A stretch of DNA of 20,459 nt from a virus (IMGVR_UViG_3300029258_000580:1-20459); one strand, 5' to 3'. Counted from the stretch's first letter, positions 1-7,343 are shown. The notes: generated by a model from the sequence alone, not told the origin. Numbers and translations: made by a program.

Positions 1-2
1 AG

Positions 3-437
3 GACCAGGACAGAGATGAGGCCGATCGGTTCATTAAGATCATCGACAACTATGAGGATTTGAAACAACCGAAATTCAATGCAGCAGAACACGCGCTGTT
101 GCACCCGAACGGAATGACCGATGAGTGTGGGAAGCTGGTGGAGGTTGAGCAGCCCGGCCCTGCCCTTGAAATTGAGCAGAGTTGTGGAAATTGCTTTCAT
201 TTTGCTAAATGCCGTTCATTGGGAATTACCGATAGTGCTGACCGAACAGAATGTGATTTCACTCCCAGTAGATGGAAAGAACCGACAACCTTCACCCCGA
301 AGCCCGAACCGCAGGAGCAGTCTGAGCAGGAAATAACCACAGAAGAATATGCCCGGTATGCACTGAAGTTCATTGGAGAACTACAGCAGCAGATAGACGA
401 GTTGAGCGAACGCATCAAGAAACTGGAGGAGATATGA
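3..437 (+). CDS. Cys-motif protein of unknown function (5' partial)
   Basis: The reading frame is open from base 3 and reads acidic, helix-like sequence (DQDRDEADRFIKIIDNYEDL) straight into the part after the in-frame TTG at 60. The true start is therefore probably upstream of the window and TTG 60 is only a leucine codon. A cysteine cluster lies at bases 183-275: C-x2-C-x5-C-x13-C followed by F and W, which could bind a metal. A Pro/Glu-rich linker follows, then a short C-terminal amphipathic helix (ALKFIGELQQQIDELSERIKKL) that could form a coiled coil. The gene ends in an ATGA overlap with the next gene, so the two are probably translationally coupled. I do not recognise the family. A similar Cys motif recurs in the gene at 879-1559. 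The coding call is firm; the function is unknown. Confidence 0.75.
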   Translation, partial: DQDRDEADRFIKIIDNYEDLKQPKFNAAEHALLHPNGMTDECGKLVEVEQPGPALEIEQSCGNCFHFAKCRSLGITDSADRTECDFTPSRWKEPTTFTPKPEPQEQSEQEITTEEYARYALKFIGELQQQIDELSERIKKLEEI

Positions 438-586
438 GTGAAACAGCACAAGGCCCTAACAGGGCGGAACGGCGCAGGATGGTCAAGAAAAATCAGATCA
501 AGGGTGGGTTGCTCACCCAGAAAGACATTGACAGGTTGAAAATGTTTTCTCCGGGGCGGGAACTGAAAATGCGGGGCGTGTTGTGA
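434..586 (+). CDS. Small basic protein, unknown function (50 aa)
   Basis: This 50-residue frame starts at an ATG overlapping the previous stop (ATGA) and ends in a GTGA overlap with the next start. GGAGGAG lies just before the ATG as a strong SD. The protein is rich in Arg and Lys (RAERRRMVKKNQIKGG, then LTQKDIDRLKMFSPG), with no membrane segment or Cys. It is too short for a family call. The tight overlaps on both sides and the good SD are the main reasons to believe it is real. A small nucleic-acid-binding or regulatory role is possible but unsupported. Confidence 0.6.
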   Translation: MSETAQGPNRAERRRMVKKNQIKGGLLTQKDIDRLKMFSPGRELKMRGVL

Positions 587-879
587 CTGGCACCTGGGAG
601 GATTTCTATAAGTTTGAATTTGATCATTTTGTGTACGGACTTTACTTTTTCCACGCTACCCCGGAGCAGCAGCGCCGCTTGAAAGACGCTGAAAGCCCGG
701 AATATAGGCGATTCATTGAAGCGGCTGGCCAGGTGTTTAACAGGATTCACAAACAACGCTTGCGGTTGACCTGGGCGGCTATGAATCACAAGCCCGACGC
801 TGATCCGTGCGGCAGCTTGCAGCGGGAAATCAATGAAATGTTTGAAGAACTAGATCAATACACGGGAGGAAAATATTGA
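583..879 (+). CDS. Small protein of unknown function (98 aa)
   Basis: The frame starts with a GTG inside a GTGA overlap with the previous gene and ends in a TGATG overlap with the next. The 98-residue product is soluble-looking and mainly helical. It opens with aromatic residues (WEDFYKFEFDHFVYGLYFF), continues with a charged helix (PEQQRRLKDAESPEYRRFIEAAG) and ends with an acidic helix (REINEMFEELDQYTGG). No signal peptide, Cys cluster or catalytic motif is visible. I do not recognise the family. The coupled position in a run of small genes ahead of the late operon fits the variable pre-late region of temperate phages. Confidence 0.65.
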   Translation: MTGTWEDFYKFEFDHFVYGLYFFHATPEQQRRLKDAESPEYRRFIEAAGQVFNRIHKQRLRLTWAAMNHKPDADPCGSLQREINEMFEELDQYTGGKY

Positions 880-1559
880 TGTTTGAAAAAATCAACACAG
901 CAGTGGACAAATTCAAAAACATGATGAGCGGGGCTGTTGCACGAAAAATTAAAAACCTTGAATTTCTTTTCGCTCTCCAGGTTGAAAACAGGAGAGTATT
1001 AAGCAATCGCCTTGAACAGCTGGAAAGAAAAATTAAGGTATTTGGAGCTTGTCAAAGAGGGCATGCAGATGATTGGAATATCCTTGAAAGGCGCATTGTA
1101 ACGATTGAAAACGGACATCTTGAGCAAATTAAACACGATATGCGAAAGTTTAACGAACGCATTGAGAAGTTGAAAGAGTGGGCCGCGATTACATCTGATA
1201 GGTTTGAAACGTCGAATTGGGAACATTATCAGGATGTGCTTAACCGCATTGAAAAGCTGGAAAGTTGGGAAAAGAGTGTATCACTATGGCTTGAACCGCG
1301 CATATATCCACAAGGAACAATTGTGTACGGATCAGGTCACAGCGGTGGAAAATCGTTTGAAATGGAAGAGCGGAAGCTTTATGAAAAGGTACTAAATGGC
1401 GAAAGGGTGCTAATTGGCGAAAGGGTGCTAATTGGGCGGTGCAAGGATTGCAAGAACTTCCCCAAACAAAAAAACGAAAAGTGCAAAAAGACAGGTGAGA
1501 ATGTTTTTTATTGCCCTGACTTCGGCTGCATTCATTGGGAAAAACGAGACCTGGCTTAA
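879..1559 (+). CDS. Coiled-coil protein with C-terminal Cys motif
   Basis: I take the ATG at 879 (TGATG overlap with the previous stop) rather than the TTG one codon earlier, giving 226 residues. Residues about 15-145 are charged and heptad-like, with repeated LEQLERKI, NGHLEQIKHDMRKFNERIEKLKEW and LNRIEKLESWEK segments, typical of a long coiled coil. Residues 174-185 are a perfect tandem GERVLI GERVLI duplication. The C-terminus carries C188-x2-C191-x10-C202-x9-C212-x4-C217-x2-W220, a probable metal-binding knuckle resembling the cluster in the first gene of the window. The coiled coil suggests an oligomer or a bridging role. No family is recognised and the function is unknown. Confidence 0.7.
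   Translation: MFEKINTAVDKFKNMMSGAVARKIKNLEFLFALQVENRRVLSNRLEQLERKIKVFGACQRGHADDWNILERRIVTIENGHLEQIKHDMRKFNERIEKLKEWAAITSDRFETSNWEHYQDVLNRIEKLESWEKSVSLWLEPRIYPQGTIVYGSGHSGGKSFEMEERKLYEKVLNGERVLIGERVLIGRCKDCKNFPKQKNEKCKKTGENVFYCPDFGCIHWEKRDLA
1398..1433 (+). repeat. 18-bp perfect tandem duplication
   Basis: The unit GGCGAAAGGGTGCTAATT occurs twice head to tail, at 1398-1415 and 1416-1433. A degenerate edge (AAATGG against AATTGG) lies just upstream. It is in frame and duplicates GERVLI between the coiled coil and the Cys motif of the host gene. Confidence 0.95.
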
Positions 1560-1585
1560 CCGGGCGAAATAAGAGAGGGTAAAGC

Positions 1586-1849
1586 ATGCCAATATTTCCA
1601 TCAGACTCAGAAGACGATAAATACACCGGGCCGGAGACCTGCAGCCCGAAGTGCAAACGGTACCTTGAGGCGGTCCTTGAATACGGTCTCTCCGCCGAGG
1701 AACGCATGATCCTGAGCTGCCGTTGGGAAGGCGACACCTGGACCTCGATTGCAACCAGGGTGCGAAAAAGCAGCACTGCAACCAGGCGCATGTATGATGC
1801 AGCCTGTGTTAAAACAAGGCGCATGGTCCAAATTATCAGGGATATCTAA
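1586..1849 (+). CDS. Sigma-70 region-4-like HTH protein, putative late regulator
   Basis: This 87-residue protein starts at an ATG behind GAGAGGG. Residues about 35-75 (LSAEERMILSCRWEGDTW, then IATRVRKSSTATRRMYDAA) follow the pattern of sigma-70 region 4-type helix-turn-helix domains: a helix, a W/IA turn and a Ser/Thr/Arg-rich recognition helix. Phage late activators of the ArpU/RinA type have this fold and typically sit immediately upstream of the terminase small subunit gene, as here. Two Cys (CSPKC) near the N-terminus are unexplained. By context the product would act on late transcription, perhaps at the hairpin element that directly follows its stop codon. The HTH call is moderate; the regulatory role is inferred from position. 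Confidence 0.6.
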   Translation: MPIFPSDSEDDKYTGPETCSPKCKRYLEAVLEYGLSAEERMILSCRWEGDTWTSIATRVRKSSTATRRMYDAACVKTRRMVQIIRDI

Positions 1850-1855
1850 ACCCAC

Positions 1856-1894
1856 TTTCTGCCATTTTCGGCAAATTTGAGCCCTTATTAGAGG
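1856..1894 (+). repeat. Two-hairpin element, copy A
   Basis: TTTCTGCCATTTTCGGCAAA (1856-1875) and CCCTTATTAGAGG (1882-1894) recur at 6448-6485 with 19/20 and 11/13 matches. The first part folds as TGCC/GGCA (1860-1863 with 1870-1873). The second part is the core of the terminator-like hairpin. Both copies begin a few bases after a stop codon, in non-coding gaps. Confidence 0.8.
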
Positions 1895-1903
1895 GCTTTT
1901 TTT
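1880..1903 (+). terminator. Terminator-like hairpin fused to the terminase SD
   Basis: AGCCCT (1880-1885) pairs with AGGGCT (1892-1897) around the loop TATTAG, followed by seven T (1897-1903), the form of an intrinsic terminator. The terminase ATG follows at 1904 with no gap. The only plausible SD, AGAGGG (1890-1895), is partly the 3' arm of the stem, so folding would both end transcripts and hide the ribosome site. Confidence 0.7.
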
Positions 1904-2428
1904 ATGCCAAAAGGCGAAAAATTAACAGCAAAACAAATGCGCTTTGTGGTCGAGTACCTGGTGGACTTGAACGGGACCCAGGCGGCGATCCGCGCGGGGT
2001 ACTCCGAAAAATCAGCCGCGCGCATTGCGTACAAGCTCATGCTGAACCCGAGAATCAAGGCGGCGATCCAGCAGGAAGCAAAGAAACTCATTGAGCGGGC
2101 AGAGATCCGCTCCTGGTCGGTTTTGCGCGAAGCCGGGCGCCTTGCGTTCGCTAACATCTCCGACTTTGTGCAGTGGACCGGCACAAGCTTCCGATTGAAA
2201 CCTGACGCTATGATCCCGAAAGAGGCCAGGGCGGCAATAGCTGAGATATCAGACACAAGGTACGGCATCAAACTCAAAATGCACTCAAAACCGGAAGCAT
2301 TGCGCCTACTGTTCGATTACCTGGCGCTGTCACAGTCGGGCGCTCAGGATGACGGGGGCAGCTCCACGGTGTTTGTCGCGCCCGAAATGTGCACGGAAGA
2401 GTCATGGCGAAAAATATCCAAGTCATAA
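1904..2428 (+). CDS. terS: Terminase small subunit
   Basis: This is the DNA-recognition subunit of the packaging motor, which binds the packaging site and delivers DNA to the large subunit. The 174-residue protein has the Terminase_2-type N-terminus: LTAKQMRFVVEYLVDLNGTQ at about residues 7-26, then AAIRAGYSEKSAARIAYKLM and PRIKAAIQQ. These form the helix-turn-helix DNA-binding domain. An oligomerisation region follows (VLREAGRLAFANISDFVQW and a C-terminal helical part). ATG 1904 sits directly at the end of the terminator T-run and uses the hairpin arm as its SD, an unusual arrangement. The 3' end overlaps the large-subunit gene by 25 bases. Family and length are typical. Confidence 0.93.
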   Translation: MPKGEKLTAKQMRFVVEYLVDLNGTQAAIRAGYSEKSAARIAYKLMLNPRIKAAIQQEAKKLIERAEIRSWSVLREAGRLAFANISDFVQWTGTSFRLKPDAMIPKEARAAIAEISDTRYGIKLKMHSKPEALRLLFDYLALSQSGAQDDGGSSTVFVAPEMCTEESWRKISKS

Positions 2429-3831
2429 AAGCCCAGGAAGGGCCACAATGGAAGCTGCTCTGCTGCCCTGCTGACCAGATACTATTCGGCGGGGGAAGGG
2501 GCGGCGGTAAGTCATACGGGCTGCTGCTTGACTGGCTCGCACACGCAGAACGCTGGAAGGCGGACGCGAGAGGCATAATTTTCAGACGCACATATGACGA
2601 GCTGGAAGACCTCATAGAAAAGGCTGACCGTATCTTCCCGCTTTTCGGCGCTAAATGGAAGGACTCGAAAAAGACCTGGCATTTCAAGAACGGCGCGCGT
2701 CTGAAAATGCGCTATCTCGATCGGGACAAGGATGTTGAACGATACCAGGGCCATGAATATACATGGATGGGGTTTGATGAGCTGGGGAACTGGCCGTCTC
2801 CGGTCCCTATAGACAAACTATACGCGTGCTTGCGATCCGCGAAGATCCCGGCTGAGTTTCTGCGCTGGGTGGCTTCCTGCAACCCGGGCGGCCCTGGGCA
2901 CAACTGGATCAAAAAGCGCTTTGTAGATCCAGCGCCTCCGTTTCAGATTCACTACGCCCTGCAAGAATTCGAAGGGCAGAGCATGCAAATATCGCGCTGC
3001 TTCCTGCCTTCTCTCTATACGGACAACAGCGCCCTGGTTGAGCAGGACCCAACCTACATAATCAGGATTACTGCAGGCCTTCCGGAATATCTCAAGCAGG
3101 CCTGGGCAAATGGAAATTGGGACATAACAGCAGGCGGCATGTTTGATGATATCTGGGAAAAGGGCATTCATGTTGTGAAGCCCTTCCGCATTCCCCCTGG
3201 CTGGCTTGTAAATCGCTCTTTTGACTGGGGGTCTGCAAAGCCGTTCAGCGTGGGGTGGTGGGCGCAATCAAACGGGGAAGAGTTCAAACGCGCAGACGGT
3301 TCAACCGGTTGTGTTCCCCCTGGCACCTTGTTCCGGATCAGCGAGTGGTACGGGTGCTCAGAGTTCGAGGATGACACAGGCCTGATGATGTCCCCGAGCG
3401 CAGTAGCGGAAGGAATCACAGAACGCGAGCAGTCCGGCATCCTGGCCAACCTTGAGATTGAACCGGGTCCGGCAGACTCAAGCATATATGCAAAGCCTAC
3501 GGGCATCGGGAAGGATGAAAAATCCATAGCTGAAAAGATGGAAGCGGCAGGCGTTTACTGGGAAAAGTGCGACAAAGGCCCGGGCAGCAGGATCAACGGA
3601 TGGGCGCTCATGCGCGAAATGATAGAAAACAGTGTTAAACACCCCCTGGAAAAGCCGGGGCTTTACATTTTCGACACATGCAGATCCTGGATATCAATAG
3701 TTCCGCTGATGCAACGGGATCAAAAAAAACCTGATGACATAGACACAAACACCGAGGATCACCTGGCGGATGAAACTCGTTACCGGATCATGAAAAAACA
3801 ACACGGCACATTCAGCGGCTCATTAAATTGA
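2404..3831 (+). CDS. terL: Terminase large subunit (ATPase and nuclease)
   Basis: This is the motor that pumps DNA into the prohead and cuts it. I chose ATG 2404 because GGAAGAG lies at proper spacing; an in-frame GTG at 2389 would add five residues. The product is 475 aa. The N-terminal ATPase shows Walker A GGGRGGGKS (residues 29-37), Walker B with catalytic acid WMGFDE (D125, E126) and a coupling motif ASCNPGG. The C-terminal RNase H-like nuclease shows the three expected acidic sites: FDWGS (D274), GPADSSIY (D358) and HLADETRY (D456). All key residues are present, so it should be active. It belongs to the Terminase_6-type family by motif pattern. Confidence 0.96.
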   Translation: MAKNIQVIKAQEGPQWKLLCCPADQILFGGGRGGGKSYGLLLDWLAHAERWKADARGIIFRRTYDELEDLIEKADRIFPLFGAKWKDSKKTWHFKNGARLKMRYLDRDKDVERYQGHEYTWMGFDELGNWPSPVPIDKLYACLRSAKIPAEFLRWVASCNPGGPGHNWIKKRFVDPAPPFQIHYALQEFEGQSMQISRCFLPSLYTDNSALVEQDPTYIIRITAGLPEYLKQAWANGNWDITAGGMFDDIWEKGIHVVKPFRIPPGWLVNRSFDWGSAKPFSVGWWAQSNGEEFKRADGSTGCVPPGTLFRISEWYGCSEFEDDTGLMMSPSAVAEGITEREQSGILANLEIEPGPADSSIYAKPTGIGKDEKSIAEKMEAAGVYWEKCDKGPGSRINGWALMREMIENSVKHPLEKPGLYIFDTCRSWISIVPLMQRDQKKPDDIDTNTEDHLADETRYRIMKKQHGTFSGSLN

Positions 3832-3847
3832 AGAGAGGTATAGAACC

Positions 3848-5326
3848 ATGCAGCTTGTGAACGAACAGCAGCAAAAGGCAAAGATTAACACCCCTGATGA
3901 CTACTGGAAGGAACGGCAGGAAGACTTCCAATTAGCGCGCGACCTGGACAAGGGGCGCAAGGCTATGATCAAGGCCGAAGTCAAGTATCTGCCAAAGGAG
4001 CCGAAGGAAAAGCCGAAGGCGTACGAGGTGCGGCTACACCGCACAGACTTTTACCCCGGCTTCAGCGAGTGCCTGGACGACCTTACAGGCGCAGTGTTCA
4101 AGCGGGATATCATGTTGGGGGAGGATGCAACCGAGGAGCAAAAAAAGTTCCTGGAAAATGTGGATTTGGAAGGGAACAACCTCAGTGTGTTCGCAAAGTC
4201 CCTTTTTCGGAATGCTGAAAAATACAGCATAGCGTATTTCCTGGTGGAATTTCCGAACGTCCAGAAGGGAATCAACCTGGCTCAGGAGCGCAAAATGGGC
4301 GCGCGGCCCTACTGGCGCGAAGTTGAGGCCCCGGACATTATTTTCATGGCTTCCAGGGTTGTGAACGGTGAACGCCGCCTGGTCGATTTACGCATTCAGG
4401 AAATGGTCACAATCCCGGACGGCTTTGGCCTGAAAAAGACTCAGCAGATCAGACGCTATGTGCAAAAGTTTGACGCCCAGGGCCAGCCCGAAAGGGTTGA
4501 CTGGGAAGTGTACAAAAAGAAACCGGACAAAGATGAGTACGAGGAAATTCCTACAGGCGGCACTGGAACGCTCAACCCGGTCAAACGCATTCCGCTTGTG
4601 CCGGTCTATACAAAACGTGACGGGTTTATGCGCGGAAAGTGGAGACTCGAACATTGCGCATGGCTGAACGTGATGCACTGGCAGAGCAGCAGCGATCAAC
4701 GCAACATTTTGCGGGTAGTCCGGTGCCCGATCTTGGCACATGCCGGGTTCTACAAAGACACCGACAAAGACATCACCATCAGTCCGAACACTCACCAGGG
4801 CACCACCAGGCCAGAGGCGAAAATGTGGTATGTGGAGCATTCTGGCCAGGCGATTGAAGCAGGGGCAAACGACCTGGAACGGCTGAAAGGCGAAATGCAG
4901 CAGACTGGAAAGAAAATGGCAATCAAGAAGACCGGCAGTATCACAGCGACCGAGGCCGGGATCAACACGGCCCAGAGTCAGTCCGAACTGCAATCCGACT
5001 CGAAGAGCCTGAAGGACGCCCTGGAAAACGGCTACGCGCTGAACGCGGAGTGGGTGGGCAGTAAAGACCCTGCCCCGTCAATAATCGTCAACACGGATTT
5101 CGGAATTCTTGAAGCAGATAGCGGCAATAACAAACTGCTGCTTGAGTCTACCCAGGCGGGAAAACTCTCTACGCGCACATACCTGCAGGAATTGAAGCGC
5201 CGGAACCTGCTTGAGGAAACCCTTGACGTCCATGAGGAGTTGGAACAAATCAAGATCGAGCAGGCGCTGAACTGGCTGGGTAACAGCGCTGGCGAGGATG
5301 AGGAAGGCGAGGGCGGGGAAGAGTGA
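3848..5326 (+). CDS. Portal protein, DUF4055 type
   Basis: The portal forms the dodecameric ring at the special capsid vertex through which DNA passes and to which terminase and neck bind. The 492-residue protein follows the DUF4055 pattern: an N-terminal DDYWKERQEDFQLARDLDKG region, a YEVRLHRTDFYPGFSECLDDLTGAVF block, a central beta-rich wing, and a long helical segment containing GSITATEAGINTAQSQSELQ. The C-terminus is very acidic (GEDEEGEGGEE). GAAGAGAGG precedes the ATG. It stands directly behind terminase large and overlaps the minor head gene by GTGA. The assignment rests on the sequence pattern plus position and is strong. Confidence 0.9.
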   Translation: MQLVNEQQQKAKINTPDDYWKERQEDFQLARDLDKGRKAMIKAEVKYLPKEPKEKPKAYEVRLHRTDFYPGFSECLDDLTGAVFKRDIMLGEDATEEQKKFLENVDLEGNNLSVFAKSLFRNAEKYSIAYFLVEFPNVQKGINLAQERKMGARPYWREVEAPDIIFMASRVVNGERRLVDLRIQEMVTIPDGFGLKKTQQIRRYVQKFDAQGQPERVDWEVYKKKPDKDEYEEIPTGGTGTLNPVKRIPLVPVYTKRDGFMRGKWRLEHCAWLNVMHWQSSSDQRNILRVVRCPILAHAGFYKDTDKDITISPNTHQGTTRPEAKMWYVEHSGQAIEAGANDLERLKGEMQQTGKKMAIKKTGSITATEAGINTAQSQSELQSDSKSLKDALENGYALNAEWVGSKDPAPSIIVNTDFGILEADSGNNKLLLESTQAGKLSTRTYLQELKRRNLLEETLDVHEELEQIKIEQALNWLGNSAGEDEEGEGGEE

Positions 5327-6444
5327 ACGCCGCTAACAAGCTGCATTATTACCACACGCTGCATTCCGTCAATCTGGAAAAGGTGAAGCTGGAATCAATT
5401 CAGCAGATCATGAAGTATTTTAAGCGCATGCGGTCCGACTTGGCTGGTGAACTTGCGAGGCTTGACCCGACCGAACCGGCAAGCATGACTTTTAAGCAAC
5501 GGCGCGCTCAGAAACTATTTGAGCGAGCCGAGCAGGTGATAGCAGAAGGCTACAGGGAAATCGAAAAAAGAATGCGCCCTGAATTAAAGGATGCAGCAGC
5601 CATGGAGGCAGAGTTTTCCCGTCAGGCCATAAACAGGGCGGTAGGGGTTGAGATAGCCTCTGTCGCCCTGCCTGCTACCACAATGGAAAAGATCGTTTCT
5701 GATGTGATGGTTATGGGCGCACCATCCAAGGAATTCTGGGCGCGTGAGGGTGCGAGGCTCACAAACAAATTCAAGGATTCAATCCGGATGCACCTTCTCA
5801 GAGGCGACACCCTGGGGAAGATGCTGCAAAGCGTCCGGGGCACCAGGGAAATGCAATTCACTGACGGCATTCTGACCGCGAGCACCAGGGAAGCAGCTGC
5901 CCTAATCAGAACATCCGTGCAAACTGTGGCTAACAGGGCCGCTGAAGCCGCCTACAGGGAAAATAATGACGTGGTGAAAGGTTACGTGTGGCTTTCCACG
6001 TTGGACAACCGCACGACCGAAATATGCGCGGTCAGGGACGGCCTGGAGTATACCCTTGACGTTGAACCGATCGGGCATACTATGCCCTGGCTGGAAGGTC
6101 CAGGCTCTGTGCATTACCAGTGCAGGTCCAGGTCCATGCCGCTTCTGGCTGACTATGACGGGCTACCCAAAGACAAGCAGGACGCAATCAGGACGGCCGG
6201 CAAGCGCTCAACCATGTTTGGGCCGGTTGAACGCGGGACAAAATTTGAGCCCTGGCTGAAAGACATGGATAAAAAGCGGCCTGGGTTTGCGGATGAGATC
6301 CTGGGCCAGAAAAAAGCGCAACTTTGGCGCAAATCAAAGCTGAAACTCAGCGACATGGTGAACGGGGACGGGAAACCACTTCCGGCCAGGCTCCTCAGAA
6401 AAAAATACAGTAAGGAATGGGCCAAAGCGTTCAAGGAAGAATAA
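5323..6444 (+). CDS. Minor head protein, Mu F / SPP1 gp7 type
   Basis: Proteins of this family bind the portal inside the prohead and are needed for head morphogenesis; some are ejected with the DNA. The GTG start lies in a GTGA overlap with the portal stop, giving 373 aa. The N-terminal half is helical. The diagnostic C-terminal motif is TLDNRTTEIC (C235) followed by HYQCRS (H264, C267), the D-x-R-T...C...H-x2-C-R arrangement of the Mu F-like domain, probably metal-binding. The last 80 residues are basic (KKRPGFADEILGQKKAQLWR and a Lys-rich end). Position between portal and scaffold is canonical. Confidence 0.9.
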   Translation: MNAANKLHYYHTLHSVNLEKVKLESIQQIMKYFKRMRSDLAGELARLDPTEPASMTFKQRRAQKLFERAEQVIAEGYREIEKRMRPELKDAAAMEAEFSRQAINRAVGVEIASVALPATTMEKIVSDVMVMGAPSKEFWAREGARLTNKFKDSIRMHLLRGDTLGKMLQSVRGTREMQFTDGILTASTREAAALIRTSVQTVANRAAEAAYRENNDVVKGYVWLSTLDNRTTEICAVRDGLEYTLDVEPIGHTMPWLEGPGSVHYQCRSRSMPLLADYDGLPKDKQDAIRTAGKRSTMFGPVERGTKFEPWLKDMDKKRPGFADEILGQKKAQLWRKSKLKLSDMVNGDGKPLPARLLRKKYSKEWAKAFKEE

Positions 6445-6447
6445 TCA

Positions 6448-6485
6448 TTTCTGCCGTTTTCGGCAAAAACTCCCCTTTATAGAGG
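6448..6485 (+). repeat. Two-hairpin element, copy B
   Basis: This is the second copy of the element at 1856-1894. TTTCTGCCGTTTTCGGCAAA makes a perfect TGCCG-TTTT-CGGCA hairpin (6452-6465). CCCTTTATAGAGG (6473-6485) forms only an imperfect stem. Here the element is followed by an A-run (6489-6496) instead of a T-run, so it is not a standard terminator on the + strand. Confidence 0.8.
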
Positions 6486-6497
6486 TACAAAAAAAAC

Positions 6498-6535
6498 GCG
6501 GAGGGATTCCGCACAATTTACAAGCGGGAGGCTTG
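6498..6535 (+). promoter_or_regulatory. Leader hairpins framing the scaffold gene SD
   Basis: GCGGA/TCCGC (6498-6502 with 6508-6512) and CAAGC/GCTTG (6521-6525 with 6531-6535) are two perfect 5-bp inverted repeats. The SD GGGAGG begins in the 5-base loop of the second hairpin, and the scaffold ATG follows at 6540. The arrangement may expose or modulate the ribosome site; no experimental support is implied. Confidence 0.5.
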
Positions 6536-6539
6536 CAGA

Positions 6540-7343
6540 ATGGCACTGAAAAAATTCTACGGCACACAAGAGGAAATCCCGGAAGCGCTCCGGAATCTGT
6601 ACATCCAGAAGGACGGGAAGTTCGTACTGGACATTGAGGGCGGCGTTGAAGACGTGACTGGGTTAAAATCGGCGCTTGGCAAGGAACGTGCCAGGGCGGA
6701 CAAGGCTGAGAAAGACTTGAAATCATGGGCTGAATCGGGCGTTGAAGCGCCTGACAAAGTAAGGGAGTTACTTGCGCAGCTCGACACACTCAGCAAACTC
6801 GACCCGAAAAGCGAGGCTGAAAAGCTTGCTCAGGCAAAAATCGAGTCAATCAAAACACAACTAACCGACTCCCATAGCAAGGAAAAGAAAATCTTGCAGG
6901 ACAAAAACGTCTCTATAACCTCGCAGCTCAAAGAGGTGCTTGTAGACAAAGAAGTGCAGAGGGTTCTGTCTCTGCCTGACGTCAAAGGCAATGCAACCTT
7001 GCTACTGCCGCATATCCGCAGCAAGGTCCAGATGGTCGAAAACTCACAGGGAACGTATGTTGCCCAGGTGCTCGATGACGCGGGAAACCCCCGTGTCAAC
7101 TCAGACGCCCGGGATATGTCGATCACCGACCTGGTGAACGAGTTCCGGCAGGATCCCGTGTTCGCAAGTGCTTTTGAAGGAACAGGCTCAAGCGGCTCAG
7201 GCCCTCAGAACAACGCGGGCGACAACTTTACGCCCGGAACAGTAGATAACCCTACTGTTTTACGCTCGAATGACCCGTTCGTGCTGGGAGAGCACGCGGA
7301 GGCAATCGCGGATGGTTCCGTGATTGTCGAACCACCGGAATAA
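6540..7343 (+). CDS. Capsid scaffold protein
   Basis: Scaffold proteins line the inside of the prohead during coat assembly and leave before or during DNA packaging. The 267-residue product starts with EEIPEALRNLYIQKDGKFVLD and IEGGVEDVTGLKSALGKER, a pattern common to phage scaffold-like proteins. A long charged coiled coil covers about residues 35-140 (KERARADKAEKDLKSW, EAEKLAQAKIESIKTQL, KEVLVDKEVQRVL). The C-terminus is Gly/Ser/Asn-rich and flexible. No protease motif is seen. It lies just upstream of the decoration and coat genes. The SD sits in a hairpin loop. Assignment is by composition, N-terminal pattern and position. Confidence 0.83.
   Translation: MALKKFYGTQEEIPEALRNLYIQKDGKFVLDIEGGVEDVTGLKSALGKERARADKAEKDLKSWAESGVEAPDKVRELLAQLDTLSKLDPKSEAEKLAQAKIESIKTQLTDSHSKEKKILQDKNVSITSQLKEVLVDKEVQRVLSLPDVKGNATLLLPHIRSKVQMVENSQGTYVAQVLDDAGNPRVNSDARDMSITDLVNEFRQDPVFASAFEGTGSSGSGPQNNAGDNFTPGTVDNPTVLRSNDPFVLGEHAEAIADGSVIVEPPE

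Noticed and set aside
60-62. TTG as the start of the first gene
   Set aside because: The frame is open upstream to base 3 with plausible protein sequence and no SD before the TTG; the gene is more likely cut by the window edge.
1240-1824. Minus-strand open frame of 194 codons
   Set aside because: It crosses two good plus-strand genes and their gap, and has a biased Arg/Ser/Cys composition and no recognisable motif.
4388-4993. Minus-strand open frame of 201 codons
   Set aside because: It is antisense to the portal gene, and its composition mirrors the portal codons.
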